Below, in pieces: positions 8,021-16,062 of a stretch of DNA of 42,760 nucleotides. A program made the position numbers and the translations under genes. Origin of the DNA: Bryobacteraceae bacterium (GTDB taxonomy: Bacteria; Acidobacteriota; Terriglobia; Bryobacterales; Bryobacteraceae); contig JANWVO010000055.1 of NCBI GenBank assembly GCA_025056865.1, forward strand, positions 1 through 42,760. Reading direction: 5' to 3'. Position 1 is the stretch's first letter. Every line of letters starts with the position of its first letter. The notes under the pieces were generated by a model, which worked only from the letters and a program-made list of their open reading frames with translations, had not been told where the DNA came from and searched no databases.

Positions 8021-9271
8021 ATGACGATCGCCGGCCTCCTCAGGACAGTCCTGTTCCATACGGCTGCCGCCTGCGCCCTGCTGGCACAGGTGCCCACGGC
8101 GGACAGGATCCGCGCCCTCACGGCCGATGTTGCACGCATCACCGGTCTGGAAATGCGCCGGGCCGTGCCCGTGGAGACGCTTTCGCGAGCCGAATGGAAG
8201 CGGTACGTCGAGCGCGAGATCCAGCGGGAAGTGAAACCCGAGGAACTGCTTGCGGATCAGACGACGCTGCGGCTCCTTGGCCTGGTGCCGCGGGACTTCG
8301 ACCTCCGCCAGACCACCATCGACCTGCTCGCCGAGCAGGCGGCCGCCGTTTACGACCATCGAAGGAAGCGGATGCTGCTGCTGGAGGACGGCTCCGCCGG
8401 GCCTCTCGAAGACGCCATCCTCGTCCATGAGCTGGCGCACGCGCTGGCTGACCAGCACTATGACATGCGCCGGTTCCTCGACAAGGGCGCGCGCACCGGC
8501 GAGCAGCAGGCCGCCCGGCTCGCCGTCGTGGAAGGCCAGGCCATGTGGGTAATGCTCGAGTGGCAGTTGGGGCGGATGGGCATGGGATCGGTGGCCAGGA
8601 ACCGCGAAGCTCTCGAACGGATGCTGCCCGCTCTGGGAAGCATGGCGGCGGCCAGCTATCCGGTTTTCGGCACCGCCCCCCTCTATCTTCAGGAAACGCT
8701 GCTTTTCCCCTACACCGCAGGCGTGTTGTTTCAACAGGCGGCCGTCGAGAAGCTGGGGGCGCGCGCCTTCCGGCAGGTGCTGGAGAGGCCGCCGGAGACG
8801 ACCCGGCAGATCCTGCACCCGGAAGAATGGCTCGCGGGGAAGCGGTATGAGGCTCCTCCAGCGCCGGTGCCTCCGAAGGAATCGGACTACCGCCGCGTTT
8901 CGTCTGGCATCCTCGGCGAGTTCGATATTCGCGTGCTGCTCAAACAATATTGCGGCGCCGAAGCCGCTGAGCGGCTTGGCACGCAGTGGCGCGGCGGCAG
9001 CTACGAGCTGCTGGAGCACAGGCAGACGCGGCGTCCGGCCCTGCGCTGGGCGATCGGGTTCGCCGAGGAGGCCGCAGCGCTCGATTTCCTGGACCGCTAC
9101 AGGGCGGTGCTCGAGGCGAAGTCCGGGCAGTTGCGGTGGAAGAGCGTGGCCCGGGGGCTGCTGGAAGGCAGCAATTCCGATGGCGATTTCCGGATCGAAG
9201 TCCGCGGTGCCTCCGTCGGGGCTCTCGAGGCCCTGCAACCACGGCAGCCAGAGCTGCGTCCTGCGCTATAG
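8021..9271 (+). CDS. exported zinc-metalloprotease-like protein (HExxH)
   Basis: A 416-residue protein with an N-terminal signal-like hydrophobic stretch (about residues 5-22). The zinc-binding motif HELAHALADQH (136-146) is followed by RLAVVEGQAMW, where Glu171 is a likely third ligand; this HELxHAL-x-DQH then VEG arrangement is seen in several uncharacterised gluzincin-like families. The C-terminal half (about 290-416) has no recognised domain. The ATG at 8021 was chosen because it places the signal sequence at the N-terminus; an earlier in-frame ATG at 7970 is possible. It heads a plus-strand run with two thioredoxin-fold genes and a DUF1080 gene, with gaps of 15 bases or fewer until the last. 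Its substrate is unknown. Confidence 0.8.
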   Translation: MTIAGLLRTVLFHTAAACALLAQVPTADRIRALTADVARITGLEMRRAVPVETLSRAEWKRYVEREIQREVKPEELLADQTTLRLLGLVPRDFDLRQTTIDLLAEQAAAVYDHRRKRMLLLEDGSAGPLEDAILVHELAHALADQHYDMRRFLDKGARTGEQQAARLAVVEGQAMWVMLEWQLGRMGMGSVARNREALERMLPALGSMAAASYPVFGTAPLYLQETLLFPYTAGVLFQQAAVEKLGARAFRQVLERPPETTRQILHPEEWLAGKRYEAPPAPVPPKESDYRRVSSGILGEFDIRVLLKQYCGAEAAERLGTQWRGGSYELLEHRQTRRPALRWAIGFAEEAAALDFLDRYRAVLEAKSGQLRWKSVARGLLEGSNSDGDFRIEVRGASVGALEALQPRQPELRPAL

Positions 9272-9286
9272 TAAGAATTCCCAGCC

Positions 9287-9856
9287 ATGCTGAACCGCCG
9301 CACCTTTCTTGCCCTGGCAGGATCCGCGCCCCTGTTCGGACAGCTCAAGCCGCCAAAGCCGGCTCCCGAGCTGACCATCATTCTCAACAGCGGCGAGCAT
9401 CTGCTGTTGAGCCGCTTCCGCGGCAAAGTGGTCGTCCTCGAGTTCCTGCTTACCACCTGCCCGCATTGCCAGACCTGTTCCGCCATCATGCAGAAGCTGT
9501 ACGCGGAGCTGGGCGACAAGGTGTTCCAGCCGCTCGGCGCGGCCATCAATCCCAATTCGATGACGGAAGCGCGGATGCTGGTGCCCGCCTATGTCAGCAA
9601 TCTCGGCCTCAAGTTCCCTGTCGGCTGGACGCCGCGCGAGCAGGCCTATGCGTGGCTGGAGGCGCAGAACGCGCAAGGGCCGGTTTATTTCCCCCAGGTT
9701 GTCTTCATCGACAGGAAAGGCGTCATCCGCTACTATTTCCCCGGCGGAGACGACTTCTACCGGAACGAAGAAGCGAATATGCGCCGGCTGATTCTTGAGC
9801 TCTATAACGAAAATGGCGCTGGGCCGGCGCAGAAATCCGGAGGCCGCAAGCGGTGA
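9287..9856 (+). CDS. exported thioredoxin-fold protein, copy 1 (TlpA/AhpC-TSA type)
   Basis: A 189-residue periplasmic redox-type protein. The N-terminus MLNRRTFLALAGSAPLFG has a twin-arginine-like signal. The thioredoxin core shows RFRGKVVVLEFLLTTCPHC, with the active-site CPHC at residues 58-61 and an extra Cys at 64. The cis-Pro region is YFPQVVFIDRKGVIRYYF. Residues are consistent with a thiol-disulfide reductase or peroxidase-like enzyme; which one cannot be said. Its stop overlaps the GTG start of the next gene, a paralogue, so the two are almost certainly co-translated. Confidence 0.88.
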   Translation: MLNRRTFLALAGSAPLFGQLKPPKPAPELTIILNSGEHLLLSRFRGKVVVLEFLLTTCPHCQTCSAIMQKLYAELGDKVFQPLGAAINPNSMTEARMLVPAYVSNLGLKFPVGWTPREQAYAWLEAQNAQGPVYFPQVVFIDRKGVIRYYFPGGDDFYRNEEANMRRLILELYNENGAGPAQKSGGRKR

Positions 9857-10407
9857 TCCGCCTGATTTCCGCTGCCCTTTTCGCGGCGGCGCTGGCACAT
9901 GGCCAGATCCCGCGTCCGGCGCCGGACATCGAGTTCGCCCCGGTGACCGGCGGCAGCGGCAAGATGCGGCTTTCGGATTTCCGGGGCAAGGTGGTCGTCA
10001 TTGAATTTCTGCTGACTACCTGTCCCGGATGCAAGCACAGCGGTGCAATTCTGGCGAGACTCCAACGCGAATACGGCCCGCGCGGGCTTCAGGTGATCGG
10101 ACTTGCCGTCGACTTCGGCTCGGCCGCGAGAATCCCCGTGTTCGCCGCCGAAACGCGGGCTCTTTTCCCCATCGCCGCCTATAGCGACGCGTCTGCGCGC
10201 GAGTTCCTTCAGGCGCCGCTGATGCTGCGGATGTCGTATCCGCAGCTCGTTTTCATCGACCGCAAAGGCGTGCTGCGGGAGCATTTCCGCGGCGAGGATC
10301 CCAGAATGGACATGAAGGCGGAGGAAGCGAATATCCGGAAGGTGATCGAGCAGCTTCTGGCGGAAGACGGTCGCCCGAAAAAGATGCCGGCGCGCAAGGC
10401 AAGATAG
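9853..10407 (+). CDS. exported thioredoxin-fold protein, copy 2 (TlpA/AhpC-TSA type)
   Basis: A 184-residue paralogue of the preceding gene. It has a short signal peptide (about residues 1-18), then DFRGKVVVIEFLLTTCPGC with CPGC at 57-60, and SYPQLVFIDRKGVLREHF near the cis-Pro. The two copies share these core blocks and the EEANxRxxI segment near the end but differ in the residues between the cysteines (PG against PH) and in the central helix. The GTG start overlaps the upstream stop by GTGA. The tandem arrangement suggests duplication with division of labour, perhaps different partners in the periplasm. Confidence 0.88.
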   Translation: MIRLISAALFAAALAHGQIPRPAPDIEFAPVTGGSGKMRLSDFRGKVVVIEFLLTTCPGCKHSGAILARLQREYGPRGLQVIGLAVDFGSAARIPVFAAETRALFPIAAYSDASAREFLQAPLMLRMSYPQLVFIDRKGVLREHFRGEDPRMDMKAEEANIRKVIEQLLAEDGRPKKMPARKAR

Positions 10408-10425
10408 AGCTCAGGTGGACTTGCC

Positions 10426-11268
10426 ATGAACCAAGGCTTGCTTCCCGCCTGCGCTGGGCGGATCCTCATGTGCCTCTGCTTCGCCTCCGCAGCGCTGGCC
10501 GGTCCCGTGCCCCCCAACACGCTTTCGCCCGAGGAGCAGCGGACCGGCTGGAAGCTGCTGTTCGACGGCAGTTCTTTCCGGGGATGGCTCCCCGCCGCCG
10601 AGGGCGCCTGGACGCTCGAAGACGGTTGCATCAAGGCGGTGCCGAGGCCTGTGCTGCGCGAAGACCTGGTCACCACGGAGGAGTTCGGCGACTTCGAGCT
10701 GGTCTTTGAATGGAAGGTAGCGCCCGGAGCCAACAGCGGAGTGAAGTATCTCATCCAGGACTCCGTGCTTGTGGATGAGAAGCAGCTTCCGGAAGGAGCG
10801 CGAATGAGTTTCGAGCAGCAGGTGGGCTGGTTTCTCATTCACCGCAGCGCGAAGCGGGAGCTGGTCCGGCCGGGCTCCGGCGCGCAGGTCTATCCGGTGG
10901 CGTTCGAGTATCAGGTGATTGACGACCGCAGACACATCGACGCGCTCTACAACGCCTCGAGCCGCGCCGGGGCGCTCTACCGCATGGCTGCGCCTTCGCA
11001 GTCTGCCGCCCGCCCGGCAGGCGAGTTCAACGAAGGGCGCATCGTGCTCCGCGGACTCCACGTCCAGCACTGGCTGAACGGGGTGAAGGTGGTGGACATC
11101 CGGCTGGATGATCCGCAGGTGCGCGCGAGCATCGAGAAACGCTGGCCGGCGGACAACCCGGTGCGCAAGCTGCTCGTGGAAATTCCAAAGCGCCGCTCCG
11201 CCATTGCGCTCCAGCATCACAACGACGCGGCCTGGTTCCGGAACATCCGCATCCGCCCGTTGCCGTAA
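10426..11268 (+). CDS. exported DUF1080 (3-keto-disaccharide hydrolase-like) protein
   Basis: A 280-residue secreted protein of the DUF1080 family, a concanavalin/LamG-like beta-sandwich; characterised relatives hydrolyse 3-keto-glycosides. It has a signal peptide (about residues 8-25) and the family opening LSPEEQRTGWKLLFDGSS then FRGWLP. Other marks are FGDFELVFEWKVAPGANSG and the closing GLHVQHWLNGVKVVD, with HNDAAWFRNIRIRPL at the end. The central part has an insert with VAFEYQVIDDRRH, the usual region for the substrate site. It lies 18 bases after the second thioredoxin gene with an AGGTGG ribosome site and closes that operon. Such proteins are common in Acidobacteriota and Planctomycetes; substrate unknown. 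Confidence 0.88.
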   Translation: MNQGLLPACAGRILMCLCFASAALAGPVPPNTLSPEEQRTGWKLLFDGSSFRGWLPAAEGAWTLEDGCIKAVPRPVLREDLVTTEEFGDFELVFEWKVAPGANSGVKYLIQDSVLVDEKQLPEGARMSFEQQVGWFLIHRSAKRELVRPGSGAQVYPVAFEYQVIDDRRHIDALYNASSRAGALYRMAAPSQSAARPAGEFNEGRIVLRGLHVQHWLNGVKVVDIRLDDPQVRASIEKRWPADNPVRKLLVEIPKRRSAIALQHHNDAAWFRNIRIRPLP

Positions 11269-11509
11269 AAGGCGGCCGGCGCCGCGCTTCAGCCTCGGCA
11301 CGGGATCAGGATGCGGCTGACGCGCAGAGCTGCTTTGTTTCCGTGGCAGGGGTCCGGCAGGAGCTCACCTGGCATCGTTGTCCGTAGCGGACTGCCCCGC
11401 AGGACACCGCCGCCTGTTCCGGTCCAGACGAGCGGCATGCATCGGCAGCCCGGAGACGGAAGCAGCAGCCCTGCGCAGGAAACCCCGGCGCGAGGCTCAA
11501 GACGACGTT

Positions 11510-11854
11510 TCAGCGGGCCACGGCCAAGGCGGCCCGGCTGCGGACTGGCCGGGGCATCTCCACAGAGCGCATCAGGCTGGCCTCCAGGGCCAGCATCATG
11601 AGATTCCGCTTCGGCTCTTCCAGCTCTGGAGCAGCGCGCAGGGCCTGCCGGTAGCAGTGGACTGCGTCGCGGCGGTTCCCGAGCGCTTCGAGAACGACGC
11701 CAAAGTCGTTCCACGCCCGGGCATTCCGGGGATCGAGTTCCACGGCGAGGCGGAGCGCTTTGACGGCGTCGTTGAGAAGGCCCTGCTCCAGGTAGCGCAG
11801 AGCAGCGGAGTGCCATTGCGCGGCAGTGCGGGGCGGATGGGTGGTGTCGGGCAT
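11510..11854 (-). CDS. small TPR-repeat protein
   Basis: A 114-residue protein with two tetratricopeptide repeats: about residues 11-43 (AALRYLEQGLLNDAVKAL then RLAVELDPRN) and 45-78 (WNDFGVVLEALGNRRDAV, CYRQALRAAPE). No signal peptide. TPRs act as protein-binding scaffolds; the partner is unknown. It follows flagellin in the same direction, but a strong terminator lies between them, so it probably has its own transcription. The ATG has GAGAGG and TGAGG upstream. Confidence 0.75.
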   Translation of the reverse strand: MPDTTHPPRTAAQWHSAALRYLEQGLLNDAVKALRLAVELDPRNARAWNDFGVVLEALGNRRDAVHCYRQALRAAPELEEPKRNLMMLALEASLMRSVEMPRPVRSRAALAVAR

Positions 11855-11896
11855 CCTCAGTGAAACCTCTCAGCTCAGGGATCGGCGGAATGCCCG

Positions 11897-11934
11897 AAAA
11901 AATGTAGGCCCCGGAGCCTGGCAGCTCCGGGGCC
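11897..11934 (-). terminator. Rho-independent terminator of the flagellin gene
   Basis: On the minus strand a perfect 11-base-pair GC-rich stem (GGCCCCGGAGC and GCTCCGGGGCC, 6-base loop) is followed by TACATTTTTT, a classic U-tract. It begins 34 bases after the flagellin stop. Confidence 0.9.
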
Positions 11935-11968
11935 CTGCTGTGTCTGCTCAGGAGATGAGGGTTGGGGA

Positions 11969-13579
11969 CTAGCCGCGCAGCAGGCTGAGGACGGCCTGGG
12001 GAGCGGCGTTGGCCTGTGCGAGGGCGGCGACACCGGCCTGCGTCAGGATCTGGGCCTTGGTCAGGTTGGCCGCTTCGAAAGCGAGGTCAGCGTCGCGGAT
12101 GCGGGACTCGCTGGCGGCGAGGTTGGTGAGCTGGGTGGCGGCGAGGCTGACGGCGAAGTTGAACTGGTTCTGGCCCTTGCCGACGACGGCCTGGGCTTCG
12201 CCGAGCTTCTTCACCGCCTGGGCGAGCGCCGTGACGGCGCGCTCGGCCGCCTGCTGCGTGGAGATCGAGAGGTTGGCACCGCCGCTGGAGTCGAGCGTAA
12301 TTTCGCTGGTACCGCTTGTCGTCGAGTCACTGGTGATAGCGGCGCCGCCGTTCAAGCCCTGCGTGGTGGTACCAGCATGAACAACGACCTTGAAGCCCAC
12401 GGTGCCGCCAAGAGTGATTCGGTTGGTGCCGTCGCCAGCCTCGGCGGCGAAGATCCTCTTCAGGCCGTCCAGGTTGCTCTGCTGGAGCTGGGCGTTAATC
12501 GCCTGGGCGGCCTGCTGGGCGCTTGCAGCGTTCGTCGCGTTCAGGTTGACGTCAACCGACTGAAGCGAGCCGTCGGCGCCAATGGCCGAAATAGTGATGC
12601 GTTGGGTGTTCGAGCCCGCCAGGTTGGTGAAGGTGAAGGACCGGGCATTCAGTCCTCCCGCCACCTTGACGTTGGCCGTGTTGCTGAGGCCAAACAGCGT
12701 CTGGGCTACGGCGTCCGTGCCTGCTTCCACAGCGAAGGCGGTGGTGGCGCTGACCAGTGAAAAGCTCTTGCCGTCAGCGTTGATCTGGGCGGTGATGGCC
12801 GCGTCGCGCAGTGCCGGATTGTTGGCACCGCTGGCCTGGATGGCCGCGTTGATGGCGTCGGTGAGCGCCTTGAGATCCTGCACTCCCGTCAGATTGACGT
12901 TGACAGCCACATCGTCGAAGCCGACGCCCGAGAGCCGGAAAGTCATCGACGTCAGGCCCTGGAGAGCGCTTCCGAGGTCGGTCGTGGTGCCATTGTCCCA
13001 GACGCTCAGGTCATAGCTGGCATCGCTCGACGCGGAATAGCCGCTGAGGCCCAGGCTGCGCGCGTCCACGGTGGAACGGCGCAGGTCCACGCTCACCGAG
13101 CCGTTCTGGATCACTTCGGCATCCGTTGCGCCGCGGCCGCCGCCGATGAAGACGCTGATGAGCTTGGCGAAGTCCCCGCCCTGGTTGAGGCCGATCGCCT
13201 TCGCCTGCCGGTTGATCTCCTCGATCACGCTCTGGAACTCGCTGTTGAGCACCTCGCGGTTGCCGTTGAAGGTGCCCGAAGCCGACTGCGTCGCCAGCGT
13301 GCGCGCGCGGTCCAGCAGCTTGCTGATGTTGTTGATGCCGCTGTCAATGGTTTGCAGCGTCGCCAGGCCGTCGTTGGCGTTGCGGATGCCCTGCGTCAGC
13401 ACCGCCTGGTCGCTGCGGAACCCGTTGGCAATGGCCAGCCCGGCCGCGTCGTCGCCCGAGCTCACAATGCGCAGGCCCGAGGTGACGCGGCTGATCGTCT
13501 TCGACTGGAACTCCTGCGTGACGCGCAGGTACTCCTGCGCCTGCATGGAGGCGATGTTGGTGTTAATCGTAAACGCCAC
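11969..13579 (-). CDS. fliC: flagellin
   Basis: A 536-residue structural subunit of the flagellar filament. The conserved N-terminal D0/D1 helices are clear (AFTINTNIASMQAQEYLR, then SGLRIVSSGDDAAGLAIANG), as are the C-terminal ones (ESRIRDADLAFEAANLTK and ending QANAAPQAVLSLLRG). The central part (about residues 150-420) is the variable surface-exposed region, rich in Ala, Thr, Ser and Asn, and larger than in minimal flagellins. The start is GTG, seven bases after an AAAGGAGAG ribosome site; the frame stays open far upstream, but that part is antisense to a glycosyltransferase gene. No other flagellar gene is in the window. The leader carries a hairpin that resembles a CsrA site. Confidence 0.96.
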   Translation of the reverse strand: MAFTINTNIASMQAQEYLRVTQEFQSKTISRVTSGLRIVSSGDDAAGLAIANGFRSDQAVLTQGIRNANDGLATLQTIDSGINNISKLLDRARTLATQSASGTFNGNREVLNSEFQSVIEEINRQAKAIGLNQGGDFAKLISVFIGGGRGATDAEVIQNGSVSVDLRRSTVDARSLGLSGYSASSDASYDLSVWDNGTTTDLGSALQGLTSMTFRLSGVGFDDVAVNVNLTGVQDLKALTDAINAAIQASGANNPALRDAAITAQINADGKSFSLVSATTAFAVEAGTDAVAQTLFGLSNTANVKVAGGLNARSFTFTNLAGSNTQRITISAIGADGSLQSVDVNLNATNAASAQQAAQAINAQLQQSNLDGLKRIFAAEAGDGTNRITLGGTVGFKVVVHAGTTTQGLNGGAAITSDSTTSGTSEITLDSSGGANLSISTQQAAERAVTALAQAVKKLGEAQAVVGKGQNQFNFAVSLAATQLTNLAASESRIRDADLAFEAANLTKAQILTQAGVAALAQANAAPQAVLSLLRG

Positions 13580-13586
13580 AGTCTTT

Positions 13587-13629
13587 CTCTCCTTTGCGGC
13601 CGAGGCTTCGGCTGGACTCCTTCCAGCCG
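13587..13629 (-). promoter_or_regulatory. flagellin leader with GGA-loop hairpin and GGA-containing ribosome site (CsrA-like target)
   Basis: Read on the minus strand, an 8-base-pair stem CGGCTGGA/TCCAGCCG (13629-13622 and 13616-13609) presents AGGAG as its 5-base loop. Twenty bases or so further down is the actual ribosome site AAAGGAGAG (13595-13587), also with a GGA core. One GGA in a hairpin loop and one over the ribosome site is the arrangement by which CsrA represses flagellin (hag) in Bacillus subtilis. Whether this organism has CsrA is not visible here. Confidence 0.45.
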
Positions 13630-13792
13630 GGGCCCGCTTCGGGGCCCATGCACCGGCTCCACTGCCCTCATCGGTGCGCCGGCGGCGGATTTGAGATAAT
13701 TTGTCTGTCTTGCGGCGGGAAACGGCGCCCGCGCGGACGGTCGGGCACCCATGCGGGCGGCGATCCGCCATGCAGCCCCGAAGGGTTCCCGA

Positions 13793-14842
13793 ATGAACAT
13801 CGCCATCGCCTCGATTGCCTCGAACCGCCGCATGGCGCTGGCCCGATCGACGGCCGTTTCGCTCTCGCTGCACCATCCGGAGCTGCCTTTCTTCGTGTTG
13901 CAGGCCGACGCGCCGCACGCAGCCGTCGATCCGGCGCGGGAGCCGTTCCGGCTCCTTTCCTATGCCGGGTTGGGCGCGGCTGTCCCCCAGTGGCTGCATT
14001 TCCATTACGGTGAACAGGAGCTGACTTACGCCCTCACGCCGTTTCTGCTGCGCCACCTGCTCGAGACAGGCTTCGACGCAGTCCTGTTCCTGAAGCAGGA
14101 GACAATGGTCCTCGGCCGGCTGGATCCGCTGCTGGAAATGCTGGCGCGTCACAGCGTCGTGCTGACGCCGCACCTGCTGGAACCTCCCCGCGGGAGGCAG
14201 GCCCGGCTGCGGGAACTGAATGTGCTGCGGGCCGGGATTTTCAACGGCGGAGTCGTCGGCTTCCGACGCACGGCGGAATCGCTGGCGCTGCTGGACTGGT
14301 GGGCGCGGCGTTGCGCCTGCCTGTGCCGGCTGGACGTCGAAAACGGCCTGCATTTCGAGCAGCGCTGGCTCGATTTTTTTCCGAGCCTGGCGCCAGGGCT
14401 CGGCATTGTCCGCGACCCAGGCATCAATGTAGGCCACTGGAATCTGCCGGAGCGCCGCATCGAGATCCGCAACGGGCAGATTCTCGCCTGCGGCCTTCCG
14501 TGCCGCATCTTCCGGTTCAGCGGCTATGACCCGGCGCGGCCCGGCACGGTCAGCCGCTACCGGCCGGACTGGCAGGTGGCGGACACCGGTCCGGCGGCGG
14601 AGGTCTTCCGCCGCTACCAGGCGCTGCTCGAACAATGCGGATGGCGCGAATGCGCCGGGCTGCCCTATGGCTGGGACCTTTTCGACAACGGCGAGCCCAT
14701 CCCGCTGCCGGCGCGCCGGCTGCACAGCGCGCTCGGCGAGGCAGCGGCGCAGTTCGGAGATCCCTTCGCCGCCGGCGCGCCCGGTTCTTACTACTCATGG
14801 CTGCGGAAGAATCACCCGCGCCTTTTCCGGGAGTTGCGCTGA
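13793..14842 (+). CDS. glycosyltransferase-like protein, copy 1, lacking the DxD motif
   Basis: A 349-residue protein of a GT-A-like family, paralogous to the next gene. Shared blocks include AGIFNGGVVGFRRT, LHFEQRWLDFFPSLAPGL, RDPGINVGHWNL and RIFRFSGYDPARPG. The place where copy 2 has the metal-binding DPD reads FLKQETMV (residues 99-106), so the acidic pair expected for nucleotide-sugar binding is missing. It may be inactive, use another mechanism, or serve as a partner of copy 2. Start chosen at the ATG of MNIAIASIAS. It is divergent from flagellin (213 bases apart), which makes flagellin or surface glycan glycosylation a fair guess. The stop overlaps the next start. Confidence 0.75.
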   Translation: MNIAIASIASNRRMALARSTAVSLSLHHPELPFFVLQADAPHAAVDPAREPFRLLSYAGLGAAVPQWLHFHYGEQELTYALTPFLLRHLLETGFDAVLFLKQETMVLGRLDPLLEMLARHSVVLTPHLLEPPRGRQARLRELNVLRAGIFNGGVVGFRRTAESLALLDWWARRCACLCRLDVENGLHFEQRWLDFFPSLAPGLGIVRDPGINVGHWNLPERRIEIRNGQILACGLPCRIFRFSGYDPARPGTVSRYRPDWQVADTGPAAEVFRRYQALLEQCGWRECAGLPYGWDLFDNGEPIPLPARRLHSALGEAAAQFGDPFAAGAPGSYYSWLRKNHPRLFRELR

Positions 14843-16044
14843 TGGCTGAGCCGATCGCATTCGTGACGGCGGCTGCGCCCAACTATCTGGCGCAGGTTCG
14901 CGTGCTCTGCGTCTCGCTCGGCCGCTTCCATCCGGAATCGCCTTTTTACGCATTCCTCGCGGGGGACGAGGCCGCGGAGCGCGCGGTGCGCGACCTGGGC
15001 GTCCGCGTGTTGCCGTTGCGCGACCTGCGCCTGCGGGGACTGGCCGGGATGCTGTTGCGCTACGGCCCCAAGGAGTTCTGCGCGGCGGTCAAACCGGCGC
15101 TGATGCTGGCGCTCCTCCGGATGGGGCACTCCTGCGCCGTCTTCATCGATCCGGACATGCTGGCGCTGGACAGCCTTGCAGACTGCCTCGCCGAGGCGTC
15201 CGCGCACGCGCTGACCGTCACGCCGCACCTCGATCCTGACTGCACCGACGGGCGCGAAGCGGCATTTGAACGTTCCCTGCTGTTGGCGGGGATGTTCAAC
15301 GGCGGATTCCTCGCTGCCACGAACCGGACCGAAGCTACGGGCTTCCTCGAATGGTGGCAGGAGCGCCTCCGGACGGCCTGCTACGAGGATGTGGGCCGGG
15401 GCATTCATTTCGACCAGCGCTGGCTGGATCTGGCGCCGGGCTATGTGGCCGATCTGCACATTCTCCGCGATCCCGGCATCAACGCGGCCTACTGGCGGCT
15501 GCCCTGGGTGAGGCGCGGCAGTTCCAGCGGCAGATACCTGGTGCGGGGACTGCCGCTGCGGCTGTTCCACTTCAGCGGCTACAACCCGGCGCGGCCCGGC
15601 GAAATCACGCGGTTCCGCCCCGGCTGGCTCGTGGAGAGCCTCCCGCAGGCGGCAGAGCTGTTCCGCCATTACCGGCAGCGGCTGCTCGAAGAGGGCTGGA
15701 ACGAGCACTCCTGCCGCCCCTGGCCGTGGGGCGAGCTCTGGCGGCTGGCCTGTGGATTCCGTTCCGTGCGCCGCGAGCTCCGCCTGCTGCTGCCCCGGCT
15801 GCGCCGCCGCTGGGAGGCTCGGACTGGCGGCCCTGGCCTGTCCGCGGCGCCGCTGGCCGCATCAGGCGGCGATCAGCAGGGGCTGCCCCTCGAAGGGCTG
15901 CGCCCAGAAGAGAATGGCGATCAGCGCCAGCAGCGCAGCCAGCGTGATCAGGACGACCCCGGCCAGCCTGAGCCACGCCATGACCTTCGGATCCGGATGC
16001 AGGACATGCGCGTGTCTCATCGGACACCTCCATCCGCAATATAG
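14842..16044 (+). CDS. glycosyltransferase, copy 2, with intact DPD motif
   Basis: A 400-residue frame beginning at an ATG that overlaps the previous stop (TGATG). Residues 1-330 are homologous to copy 1: FVTAAAPNYLAQVRVLCVSL at the start, FIDPDMLAL with the DPD metal site (103-105), AGMFNGGFLAATN, IHFDQRWLDLAPG, ILRDPGINAAYWRL and LFHFSGYNPARPG. Residues from about 340 on (SGGDQQGLPLEG to the end) look unlike protein; this tail lies exactly antisense to the 52-residue membrane gene. Either the tail is a harmless read-through or the true end differs. Probable role: transfer of a sugar to flagellin or a surface glycan, inferred from position only. Confidence 0.78.
   Translation: MAEPIAFVTAAAPNYLAQVRVLCVSLGRFHPESPFYAFLAGDEAAERAVRDLGVRVLPLRDLRLRGLAGMLLRYGPKEFCAAVKPALMLALLRMGHSCAVFIDPDMLALDSLADCLAEASAHALTVTPHLDPDCTDGREAAFERSLLLAGMFNGGFLAATNRTEATGFLEWWQERLRTACYEDVGRGIHFDQRWLDLAPGYVADLHILRDPGINAAYWRLPWVRRGSSSGRYLVRGLPLRLFHFSGYNPARPGEITRFRPGWLVESLPQAAELFRHYRQRLLEEGWNEHSCRPWPWGELWRLACGFRSVRRELRLLLPRLRRRWEARTGGPGLSAAPLAASGGDQQGLPLEGLRPEENGDQRQQRSQRDQDDPGQPEPRHDLRIRMQDMRVSHRTPPSAI
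15862..16020 (-). CDS. 52-residue single-span membrane protein
   Basis: A short gene wholly inside the 3' end of the glycosyltransferase frame on the other strand. Its ATG is preceded by an excellent ribosome site, GGAGGT, six bases upstream. The product starts MRHAHVLHPDPKVMAWLR and has a strong hydrophobic span at about residues 18-40 (LAGVVLITLAALLALIAI then LFWA), ending with QPFEGQPLLIAA. It lies 42 bases after the saccharopine-dehydrogenase-family gene in the same direction, so it may be the last gene of the smc operon. No family recognised. Confidence 0.65.
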   Translation of the reverse strand: MRHAHVLHPDPKVMAWLRLAGVVLITLAALLALIAILFWAQPFEGQPLLIAA

Positions 16045-16062
16045 ATCCGCTCCGGGCCGGGA

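Noticed and set aside
13665-13700. Sigma-28 promoter for flagellin
   Set aside because: No match to TAAA with a properly spaced GCCGATAA on the minus strand; only a weak GATAAT-like box on the plus strand.
13580-14725. Very long open frame extending the flagellin gene upstream
   Set aside because: The extension is antisense to the glycosyltransferase gene, is not flagellin-like, and a GTG with a strong ribosome site marks the conserved N-terminus.
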